The position numbers and the translations under genes were made by a program. The notes beneath the pieces were generated by a model. That model had not been told where the DNA came from, did not search any database, and saw nothing but the letters and a program-made list of their open reading frames with translations. From DATIJJ01 sp039936115 (lineage in GTDB: Bacteria; Pseudomonadota; Gammaproteobacteria; DSM-16500), in contig JBDTIZ010000041.1 of NCBI GenBank assembly GCA_039936115.1, positions 1-11,873 of the forward strand: a stretch of 11,873 nucleotides of DNA, given 5' to 3'. Positions 6,104-11,873 of this stretch are shown here, in pieces. Position 1 is the stretch's first letter; each line of letters starts with the position of its first letter.

Positions 6104-7389
6104 TTCATGGTTGCCATGCGATTCATTGGTATTACATTGCTTGGTTCTTTAGCAATCTGATGCTCTATCATTTCACTCCAAGCTAGCCATGCTGTTTTTT
6201 GCTCCTCTGTATAAGTCGCACGCTGATAAATGGCAACTAATTTGTTGAGGGGTTGATGGTTTAGCATTTGTTCAATTACGTGCGGCTTCACTTTTAAGTG
6301 CTCCCCCCATGCAGTTGCGGCAGATCGGCGTAAGTCATGAATGGTAAAAGATTTGAGTTCATTTAATGGCGCCGATTTTTTCAATCGATTGATTGCGGTG
6401 GTGAGAGAGTCTGTGTGGATGTGGCCGGTGCTGCGCCCTGTGTCAAATACAAAGGGAGTGCTGGTTGTTAATGGTTTTAATGCTTGAATGAAAGTTAGCG
6501 CGAGCGCACCCAAATAAATAATGTGTTGCTTGCGGTTTTTGGTGCGATTGAAGGGTAATGTCCATGTGCCAGTTTCAAGATTTAGCTCATCCCAGCGCAT
6601 GCCAGCGACTTCTCCACGGCGTGCACCTGTCAGAATTAAAAGCCTAATTGCGGTTGCTGTAATGATCGATAATGTGGATGTTCTAGCAATACCTTTGCGT
6701 TCCTCTGTGGCTTGATCTAATGCGCCCCACAGCGCGCGTAATTCTGGAAGTGATAATGCTCTGTCACGTGAGCGCGCCGCTGTTGCGGCGAAATCTTTGG
6801 GTCTTAGCATGCGTGCAGGGTTGTTCTCAATGGCGTGGCGTGTAAGTCCATAATCAAGCATTAGGTTTAGCGTGGTGAGAGCTTTACGCGTTTCTTCTTT
6901 AATGCCTTTACGTGACATGGCATCAAGTGCCGCAGCCAAGTGTGCGCGGGTTACGTCTTTAGCAAACAGGTTGCCTAATGTTTTTTTGAGGTGTAATCGC
7001 CAACGATCTTCATGCCGCTTGATCCACGCAGGGGTGATGGTGGCGGTGAGTTTTACAAATTCAATCCATGTATCGAATAGGCTTTGCATAGTCACTGCTT
7101 GCGTGTTTTCAGCTTGGGTTGCTGCTCTTGCATTACGTGGGTCAATGCCATTAGCAACGAGTTTATGTAGCGCTGGCAGCATGCCGCGAGCTTCTTTTAG
7201 AGAAACTCTATCTACGGAGCCAATTGTCATGCGAATGAGGCGTCGATCACCTGGGAGGCTGAAAGAGAAAAGCCAACTTTTCGCCCCGCTGGGGCGGATA
7301 CGCAGGAACAAGCCTTCACCATCATGTAGCTTGTACTCTTTGCTGCGTGGTGCAGCGTTTTCAACTTTCTTTGCGGTTAGTTTTGTCAT
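6100..7389 (-). CDS. int: tyrosine site-specific integrase, P4 type
   Basis: The 429-aa product has the standard P4-integrase layout: an N-terminal DUF4102-type arm-binding domain (1-90; LHDGEGLFLRIRPSGAKSW), a core-binding SAM-like domain (about 100-195) and a C-terminal catalytic domain. Catalytic residues are all present: Arg257 in LTGARRGEV, Lys284 in NRTKNRK, His351 and Arg354 in HDLRR, His378 in LNHQ, and the Tyr388 nucleophile in AIYQR. It should integrate and excise the element at the tRNA-Arg att sites. It starts 5 bases after a 26-codon frame, with AGGAC as a weak ribosome site, and overlaps the next gene by 4 bases. It looks intact. It is somewhat richer in GC than the cargo genes. 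Confidence 0.96.
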   Translation of the reverse strand: MTKLTAKKVENAAPRSKEYKLHDGEGLFLRIRPSGAKSWLFSFSLPGDRRLIRMTIGSVDRVSLKEARGMLPALHKLVANGIDPRNARAATQAENTQAVTMQSLFDTWIEFVKLTATITPAWIKRHEDRWRLHLKKTLGNLFAKDVTRAHLAAALDAMSRKGIKEETRKALTTLNLMLDYGLTRHAIENNPARMLRPKDFAATAARSRDRALSLPELRALWGALDQATEERKGIARTSTLSIITATAIRLLILTGARRGEVAGMRWDELNLETGTWTLPFNRTKNRKQHIIYLGALALTFIQALKPLTTSTPFVFDTGRSTGHIHTDSLTTAINRLKKSAPLNELKSFTIHDLRRSAATAWGEHLKVKPHVIEQMLNHQPLNKLVAIYQRATYTEEQKTAWLAWSEMIEHQIAKEPSNVIPMNRMATMK

Positions 7390-7393
7390 GGCT

Positions 7394-7474
7394 TTATGTC
7401 CTATCTAATTGTGCAACAGGGCGTTGCACAATTAGGTCAACAGGCTGTTGTTGACCGATTAACTGATCACTCAT
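7394..7474 (-). CDS. 26-codon open frame between rhuM and int
   Basis: The peptide MSDQLIGQQQPVDLIVQRPV continues with six more residues (AQLDRT). Its ATG overlaps the rhuM stop (ATGAGTGA), and it stops 4 bases before the int ATG, as expected for a coupled small gene or a leader controlling int. It is built almost entirely from the two palindromes at 7405-7456, so it may instead be a chance frame through a regulatory site. No family is recognised. Confidence 0.35.
   Translation of the reverse strand: MSDQLIGQQQPVDLIVQRPVAQLDRT
7405..7456. promoter_or_regulatory. two adjacent palindromes upstream of int
   Basis: CTAATTGTGCAAC (7405-7417) pairs perfectly with GTTGCACAATTAG (7423-7435). The adjoining GGTCAACA (7435-7442) pairs with TGTTGACC (7449-7456). 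Both contain a related palindromic 13-mer, CAACAGGGCGTTG (7414) and CAACAGGCTGTTG (7438), 24 bases apart. No T-run follows, so they are not terminators. A double operator, or an RNA hairpin controlling int translation, fits best. Confidence 0.65.
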
Positions 7475-8519
7475 TATCTTTATCCTTTGTGACCAAGTTC
7501 TCGGTAATAGCTTTGACTTCCCTGTCAAAATCAGATTCAAAAAGACGATCCTGGATGATGCGATATTTTTCAAATTCACTCTCAGCATGGTCTTTAGCAA
7601 TTTTTGCGCTGATTTTGCCGGCGTCTTTTAATATGGCGCGTTCGTCAAACTCAAGAAATTTATCTAATCGCTTCGCCCAGTCTTCCATGGTCATTGGAAT
7701 TTTACGTTTGGCGCGCCCTTCTGCTAATTCTAAGTACGCGTTAACAATGCGGCCAAGGGAGTCGAGTTCTTCTGCATTAAGATAATTTTTTGCGATAGGC
7801 ACATCTGTCTTAAGAATTTTTCCATGTGGACTGTTAACCCAGCTTGTTAAGCCCATGGTTGGTTTGTTGCTGTCAGCACGTTTATAGACAAGCTCAGACG
7901 CGGTATGGCCGTGAATGGCGTAGTGCAGTTTATTTTGTACTTTGGCAAAAAACTCTTTGGTGGTAGGTGCATCTTTATTGTAATCAACGCTAGTCGCGTA
8001 AATATCAGTAATCTTTTGATAGAATTGGCGCTCACTGAGGCGAATCTCGCGTATTTGCGCAAGTAGTTGTTCGAAGTAATTCTCATCCAGAAAGCCGCCA
8101 TTCTCTAACCGCTTCTTGTCTAGTACAAAGCCTTTTACTGCAAACTGGCTCAATATATACGTTGCCCATTGGCGAAATTGAGTAGCGCGCTTGGAATTGA
8201 CGCGGTAGCCAACTGATATGATAGCGTCAAGATTGTACAGTCGAGAATTGTATTTTTTCCCATCACTTGCAGTTATTAAGTTTTTCTTAATAACTGAATT
8301 TTGATCAAGTTCTTGCGATCCAAATATATTTTGTAGATGCTGATTGATAGCGGATGTTGTAACATCAAACAATTCCGCCATCAGCTTTTGGGTCAGCCAA
8401 ATAGTCCCGTCTTCATAATGCACCTCAATACCGTTTTCGCCTGCCTGCTGCGTAAAAATCAGAAACTCCGCAGTGCTGTTGCGAATAGTGAGTTTGTGTT
8501 CCTTGTCCTTTTTGCTCAT
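7467..8519 (-). CDS. rhuM: RhuM-family protein
   Basis: The 350-aa product matches the virulence RhuM family (named from Salmonella SPI-3), whose biochemical function is not established. A DNA-binding-like N-terminal part (IWLTQKLMAELFDVTTSAINQ, from residue 40) is followed by YNLDAIISVGYRVNSKRATQF (95-115). The conserved family core is HGHTASELVYKRADSNKP then TMGLTSW (203-227), and the C-terminal part is helical. The length is typical and the gene looks intact. It is the first gene inside the right att site, transcribed inward, and its stop overlaps the following small frame. The start has only a weak ribosome site (GAGAG). Such genes are frequent cargo of genomic islands. Confidence 0.9.
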   Translation of the reverse strand: MSKKDKEHKLTIRNSTAEFLIFTQQAGENGIEVHYEDGTIWLTQKLMAELFDVTTSAINQHLQNIFGSQELDQNSVIKKNLITASDGKKYNSRLYNLDAIISVGYRVNSKRATQFRQWATYILSQFAVKGFVLDKKRLENGGFLDENYFEQLLAQIREIRLSERQFYQKITDIYATSVDYNKDAPTTKEFFAKVQNKLHYAIHGHTASELVYKRADSNKPTMGLTSWVNSPHGKILKTDVPIAKNYLNAEELDSLGRIVNAYLELAEGRAKRKIPMTMEDWAKRLDKFLEFDERAILKDAGKISAKIAKDHAESEFEKYRIIQDRLFESDFDREVKAITENLVTKDKDNE

Positions 8520-8545
8520 GCTGTTTGCGCTCTCATCGTGATATC

Positions 8546-8571
8546 AGGTACCTACATAGGTGCCTAAAAAT
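8546..8571 (+). repeat. 26-bp terminal repeat, right copy (arm site or operator)
   Basis: This is the partner of 494-519 in the same orientation. AGGTACCTACATAGGTGCCT is a near-perfect 20-bp palindrome (one mismatched pair), followed by AAAAAT. It ends 114 bases before the att core and lies 26 bases upstream of the rhuM ATG, within the spacer of a weak leftward promoter (TTTTAG, 17 bases, TGATAT). Confidence 0.6.
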
Positions 8572-8685
8572 AATTGGATTAGAGTGCATTCTATCGGACG
8601 AGGATGGCCAATGCAATATGATAACTGACTTGTTTTAAAGGGTTTTTATGAAAAAATCGGACTTCATCGTTCTTTATATTGCGCG

Positions 8686-8731
8686 CCTCCTAAGGGGCAG
8701 GTCGGAGGTTCGAATCCTCTCCGGGACGCCA
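8686..8731 (+). pseudogene. tRNA-Arg 3' half: attR
   Basis: From the anticodon loop to the encoded CCA the sequence is a tRNA-Arg 3' half with no 5' half before it. Bases 8686-8705 are identical to 391-410. Beyond them, four substitutions fall in the T stem and acceptor. Its acceptor strand CCGGGAC pairs perfectly with GTCCCGG at 360-366, better than the strand now joined to it, so it is probably the original chromosomal end displaced by integration. Confidence 0.9.
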
Positions 8732-8854
8732 GATAATCAATATGCCGCGAATCAAAATTTTCAGGCTTGGTTAAAAAATTCTTTCCGGGTATAACTATGG
8801 GTAAAGCTAAGAATTTTATTCGGAAATGCAGGGCTTGGTAATAATGTGCGGATA

Positions 8855-9070
8855 TTATGCATTACCATTTTTCCAAGCTACCTTTAACTCCGGCAAGTTA
8901 ATTAAATCATTCCTGGCATACACCAATGTGTCGGTTACTTCCCCACTAATCAGATTAATTCTATTTGCTCTCATCGTTGATTCAAGTCGATAACCAAGTT
9001 GTTCAGGAATTTTTTTACTCCGTACATTATCCACATCGCAAGTAATCGCTAGCCGATTAACTTTCAGCAC
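8855..9070 (-). pseudogene. C-terminal fragment of a RimL-type GNAT acetyltransferase
   Basis: The roughly 70 residues show the end of a RimJ/RimL-type GNAT fold: VNRLAITCDVDNVRSKKIPE, then QLGYRLESTMR and TDTLVYARNDL. The acetyl-CoA binding loop and the N-terminal half are missing, and a stop lies two residues before the homology (IDFNVLK), so the gene is truncated. Intact family members are about 170-190 aa. It abuts a fragment of a different GNAT gene on the same strand. Confidence 0.7.
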
Positions 9071-9071
9071 A

Positions 9072-9266
9072 TTAAAATCTATTTAATAGCTCAAAACTTT
9101 CTAAAATTGCCGTGCGAGTATCTTCTGATTGTTCCTTAAAATAAGTCTCATAAATGCTTCTTGGTTTATTCCAACCAATCATTTTAAAAGCTGAAAAGAT
9201 TTCATCAAAATCGTTTTCTTCTAATGGGTTAAACGATATTTTATAAGTCATTGTAGAGATACTCAC
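9072..9266 (-). pseudogene. N-terminal fragment of another GNAT acetyltransferase
   Basis: Up to 64 residues remain from a GTG at 9266; an ATG at 9251 is the alternative start. FNPLEENDFDEIFSAFKMIG then WNKPRSIYETYFKEQSEDTR is the start of a GNAT family with an IGWNKP-type opening. The frame stops after LLNRF, before any acetyl-CoA loop. The downstream fragment belongs to a different GNAT subfamily, so a deletion seems to have joined two genes out of frame. Confidence 0.6.
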
Positions 9267-9445
9267 TTATGCAAAATAAAATGTGGTTCAAGTCTAACAT
9301 CGGCTATAAATGAATATAAAAAATGTGAGCCCAATAAGCAATGCGACAAATATAATTATTACCGAATTTGGATACGCTTCAGGTTACATTCGCATATGCT
9401 CAGGCTTGAACTGCCGGACTATTTTGCTCACTTGGTATTACGCGT
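9267..9445. other. intergenic, no intact gene seen
   Basis: This AT-rich stretch has no complete gene. On the minus strand, a frame ending at 9294-9296 reads as a single hydrophobic segment (VIIIFVALLIGLTFFIFIYS) without a convincing start. It may be the relic of a small membrane protein. Confidence 0.4.
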
Positions 9446-9703
9446 CAATTTGACTGGATACCGCTGACAAGCCGCGGTACGACGGCGGTTGGGAAGATGA
9501 CCAACAATAGACAGGTATGCGGTAGATATACAAAAGCTTTTGTTACTCACGTTTATTAGCCTATAAAATGAATCTATCTCCCACCGCCGTCGTACCGCGG
9601 CTTGTCCGCGGTATCCAGTCAATTGGGCATAGACTAACAACAATCAAATAAACCGTCCAAAACTACACTTTTTTTGTATTCAAACCATATTTCAACTATC
9701 TTC
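9446..9703. repeat. long hairpin repeat, copy B, with inverted interior
   Basis: The left arm 9446-9489 pairs with the right arm 9583-9625 over about 43 bp, with one extra T and one mismatch. The arms include CAATTGACTGGATACC, which copy A keeps only on its right side. The 93-base spacer resembles the reverse complement of the copy A spacer (shared blocks include CAAAAGC, CATCTA/TATCTA, TACCT and GGTCA). The tail 9611-9703 matches 247-339 directly and includes the tRNA promoter boxes. Confidence 0.85.
9674..9702 (+). promoter_or_regulatory. duplicate of the tRNA-Arg promoter without a tRNA
   Basis: TTGTAT (9674-9679), 17 bases and TATCTT (9697-9702) repeat exactly the boxes and spacing at 310-338. 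No tRNA follows. The next recognisable sequence is the truncated methyltransferase at 9719. Confidence 0.55.
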
Positions 9704-9718
9704 GTTGAACGCGATCAC

Positions 9719-10010
9719 TATTCTAGATTTGGGTTGCGGAACGGGAGAGCCTATCGCGCAATTTTTCATTGAGAAAGGTTTTAAAGTTACGGGTGTCGAT
9801 GGCAGTCATAAAATGATCGAGCTCTGCAAGAAACGTTTTCCAAATGAGCGCTGGATAGTTTCTGATATGCGCGAAATAAACCTAAAGGAACAGTTCGATG
9901 TGATATTGGCATGGCATAGCTTTTTTTATCTTGATCAAAATAGTCAACGTAAAATGTTTAAGATATTTGAATCGCATATGTTTGGGTGGCGCAGAAAGCG
10001 GAGTAGGTAA
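9719..10010 (+). pseudogene. decayed methyltransferase paralogue
   Basis: The sequence encodes ILDLGCGTGEPIAQFFIEKG through LAWHSFFYLDQ and KMFKIFESH, about three quarters identical by eye to the middle of the intact methyltransferase. The first 45 or so codons are gone. After 9978 (equivalent to 2206) it jumps to the equivalent of 2391, losing about 184 bp and shifting frame. Read in the original frame, the end would be VWVAQKAE and a stop at 10004-10006. The SAM-binding loop survives, but the fold cannot be complete. Confidence 0.85.
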
Positions 10011-10032
10011 TAATCTCTAGTATTCGCCCGCG

Positions 10033-11676
10033 CTATATTTTAGGAGCTTTTTTACGGACGTTTTCTGTCTTTTCTTTCTTGTCCTCAGTAATAATTTTAT
10101 GTTTATGTCCAAAAAATCTAGTCGTAGAAATAACACCCTTGTCTTCAACAGTGTTATTTTTTCTAAGTTGCAATTCATTTTGAACAGGAGAAACTAAGGT
10201 CACTCCCGCGCCAATCACTTTTTCTTTATCTCCAGGCGAATAAATATTTTGAATCAAAATATCGCCGCCCACTTTATGTAAGTTACTAAACATGCCACTG
10301 AGTCCTCGGCCTGCACCACCATAATCGCTTGCGTTTGGAGTTTTATCCGATTTAATTTTAGAAACTCTTCCTTTTTCTTCATGCGCTTTGTTCGATTGAA
10401 TGAGTGCATACAAAGCTTTGTTCTCATTATTTTCAGCAACATGAATGGTTCCTAACTCGAAATTGAGATTAAGTAAGTCAGTGTTCTGATTGTCGAGTTT
10501 GGTTAATTCTGATTTATCTTTTATATTTCCATATAAATAAAATAAAGCGGGATCAGCATCTATTTTAATTAGAGCCGGAAGTGCGACACCTTGTTTTTCT
10601 AATTGGTCTACACTCGGAGTTTCCTTTTGCAACAATAACTGAAGATCGTAAGGTGGATAAAGAATTTCCCCGTAACTTTTCGGTTGAGTCGCTTCTTCAG
10701 GTTTAATAAATCGCTCACTAAATCCTTTACCATTATCTTTCACGGAAATTTCAACAGTGCCTGCCGATGTTTCATTGATTGTAAGTTCTACTCTTGTAAC
10801 ATGCGCATCTAACCAATTTTTTTGTAGCTCAGGAAAGTTTTTAGCAAAAACTTTGTAAGCTAACGAATCTGCAATAGTTGTTGGTATAGATGTATCTTTT
10901 GGAGGAAAAATAACGTCTTTTGCAGCGAAATCAAAAGTAAAAGAAGTTTTAGAGGCTCGTCTAAGTTTCATTGTAACATCATTGATTTTTTCTTCCTGCG
11001 CAGCATCGATATTCAAAGTGTGACCGAGCTGTGTAGTGACTTGCAGCAAAGCTCGCTTATGTTGAGGCGTGAGCATGTCTTCGGAAGATTTTGTTTTACT
11101 CTCTAGCGCTGCAAGAAAAGCCTTGAAGTTTTTGTTGCCAAATCTTTCATTCCCGCTTGTTATTGACCATGCAGTAACCGAGCCTTCAACGAGATTATTT
11201 TTAGGATCACGAACTAAGTAAATTAGAGTATTATTTACCTTGTCGTACATAACATAGAGTTTTCCAGATTGAACGCTTAATGGACTAGGTTTTTTTTCAT
11301 CTTTCCATAAGCAAATTTCATACCATTCACCTGAACTGGCGCGTCGCTTAATGGCTGCACTGGATTTGTCTATCTCATTTTGAAGTATGGATAGTAATTC
11401 TTGTTTTGTGGGAAGGTTTTCATATACATAATGAAGTTCAAACAATGGTTCGGTACGGAGCGTACTGAATGGCGAAGATTGCGTGCTTTCAGTATCAGTA
11501 TCTATGTCCATACCTGATGGGGGTGATATTGACATGTCTTTTGTGGTGCTTTCAGGGGATTGTTCTTCCTCGCTTTCTTCGGACATAGTTAAAGATAGGT
11601 TTAAGGGCTGTCTTGTTATACCTTTATTTTCGCTTGGCGAATTTCCTCCGCCAAATTTTTTTGAACTTGAGCTCAT
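10033..11676 (-). CDS. GHKL/histidine-kinase-type ATPase-like protein with disordered N-terminus
   Basis: The 547-aa product appears soluble, with no signal peptide or membrane segment. Residues 1-75 are low-complexity and acidic (SEESEEEQSPE, MDIDTDTEST). Residues 75-240 are not recognised. Residues from about 265 look like a GHKL ATPase: a poor N-box (IADSLAYKVFAKN), G1 box VKDNGKGF (312-319) and G2 box GGAGRGLSGM (453-462), followed by VGGDILIQN and GAGVTLVSPV as in sensor kinases. About 130 residues separate G1 and G2, far more than usual. No phosphoacceptor His domain or receiver is seen. The charged C-terminus (EDKKEKTENVRKK) and disordered start would suit a secreted effector, but that is speculation. 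ATG at 11676 has GAGG 7 bases upstream; a GTG two codons earlier is less likely. Confidence 0.75.
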   Translation of the reverse strand: MSSSSKKFGGGNSPSENKGITRQPLNLSLTMSEESEEEQSPESTTKDMSISPPSGMDIDTDTESTQSSPFSTLRTEPLFELHYVYENLPTKQELLSILQNEIDKSSAAIKRRASSGEWYEICLWKDEKKPSPLSVQSGKLYVMYDKVNNTLIYLVRDPKNNLVEGSVTAWSITSGNERFGNKNFKAFLAALESKTKSSEDMLTPQHKRALLQVTTQLGHTLNIDAAQEEKINDVTMKLRRASKTSFTFDFAAKDVIFPPKDTSIPTTIADSLAYKVFAKNFPELQKNWLDAHVTRVELTINETSAGTVEISVKDNGKGFSERFIKPEEATQPKSYGEILYPPYDLQLLLQKETPSVDQLEKQGVALPALIKIDADPALFYLYGNIKDKSELTKLDNQNTDLLNLNFELGTIHVAENNENKALYALIQSNKAHEEKGRVSKIKSDKTPNASDYGGAGRGLSGMFSNLHKVGGDILIQNIYSPGDKEKVIGAGVTLVSPVQNELQLRKNNTVEDKGVISTTRFFGHKHKIITEDKKEKTENVRKKAPKI

Positions 11677-11711
11677 AGGCACACCTCATTTTTGAGGGAA
11701 CTTACCTCTCA

Positions 11712-11717
11712 ATTATA
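11712..11717 (-). promoter_or_regulatory. -10 box for the GHKL-like gene
   Basis: TATAAT on the minus strand lies about 35 bases before the ATG at 11676, which gives a short leader containing the ribosome site. No good -35 hexamer is seen at the usual distance, so the promoter may need an activator. Confidence 0.4.
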
Positions 11718-11845
11718 TGACATATATGGGGATGTTGGGGGTAAATAGATAATAAATTGAAAAAAATGGGGAGTAGTTTTTGGAAAAAGAATACATTCAA
11801 GGAGATGTGCAAAAAGCGCGTTCATTCCGGGAAGGCGGCTTTTGT

Positions 11846-11870
11846 AGGGGCGAACCTATGTGTTCGCCCT
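11846..11870. repeat. short dispersed-type hairpin repeat at the window edge
   Basis: AGGGGCGAAC (11846-11855) and GTTCGCCCT (11862-11870) form a short hairpin around CTATGT. The form is of a kind found dispersed in intergenic DNA of many bacteria. It may continue beyond the window. The bases between 11718 and 11845 show no gene. Confidence 0.55.
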
Positions 11871-11873
11871 GCA

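Larger units (their letters stand above)
391..8731. mobile_element. tRNA-Arg-integrated satellite/genomic-island-like element, about 8.3 kb
   Basis: The element is bounded by a direct repeat of the tRNA 3' half (391-436 and 8686-8731), whose first 20 bases are identical. It encodes a P4-type tyrosine integrase, an AlpA-type regulator, a primase/helicase, RhuM, an HGGxSTGP protein, small coupled genes and three cargo genes. No capsid, portal, terminase, conjugation or partition gene is seen. Integrase, AlpA and a replication protein together are typical of P4-like satellites and PICIs in Gram-negative bacteria. Satellite status is inferred from this gene set, since no packaging site or helper interaction can be read from the sequence. 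The exact crossover point lies somewhere within the shared core. Confidence 0.88.

Noticed and set aside
6872..7408. Long plus-strand open frame opposite the integrase gene
   Set aside because: It lies antisense to an integrase with all its catalytic motifs, and the translated product has no recognisable domain.
7405..7435. 13-bp hairpin read as a terminator between rhuM and int
   Set aside because: No run of T follows the stem in the leftward direction, and the genes on both sides are closely packed, so a regulatory site is more likely.
10033..11676. True sensor histidine kinase
   Set aside because: There is no membrane segment, no H-box/DHp helix pair and no adjacent response regulator; only the ATPase-like boxes are present.

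Overview
The window is mostly AT-rich bacterial DNA. Compact genes, many decayed gene fragments, dispersed hairpin repeats and one long protein with a disordered acidic start suggest a gammaproteobacterium, possibly a host-associated one of the Legionella/Coxiella type. That placement is inference; no ribosomal or other marker gene is present.

Layout. Bases 1-359 hold the possible end of an upstream gene, then a long hairpin repeat (copy A) that runs into the promoter of an intact tRNA-Arg(CCU) at 360-436. The 3' half of this tRNA recurs at 8686-8731 without a 5' half. The two copies share a 20-bp identical core and bound an integrated element of about 8.3 kb. Inside it, from left to right, are three rightward cargo genes (a membrane protein with an HEFGH zinc-protease motif, a shikimate-kinase-like protein with altered catalytic motifs, and a class I methyltransferase). 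A leftward block follows: rhuM, a 26-codon open frame, a tyrosine integrase, an orphan 261-aa protein, an AlpA-type regulator, a 61-aa protein, a primase/helicase and an HGGxSTGP protein. Most neighbours in the leftward block overlap by 4-11 bp, so they look like one or two tightly coupled operons. The stretch between the primase/helicase and the HGGxSTGP gene holds phased short repeats and palindromes that resemble a replication origin or operator.

Integrase, AlpA, a primase/helicase and a putative origin, with no capsid, terminase, conjugation or portal genes, make the element resemble P4-like or PICI-like phage satellites. A 26-bp repeat lies just inside each end in the same orientation, as arm-type integrase sites would, although each copy also sits in a gene promoter.

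Right of the element (8732-11873) the DNA is a graveyard followed by one large gene. First come pieces of two different GNAT acetyltransferases joined together. Next is a second hairpin repeat (copy B), which carries a duplicate of the tRNA promoter but no tRNA and is fused to a broken copy of the element's methyltransferase. Last is a leftward gene for a soluble protein of about 547 aa with the G1 and G2 boxes of a GHKL/histidine-kinase-type ATPase and a long insert between them. The interior of copy B is in the opposite orientation to that of copy A, so these hairpins appear able to invert.
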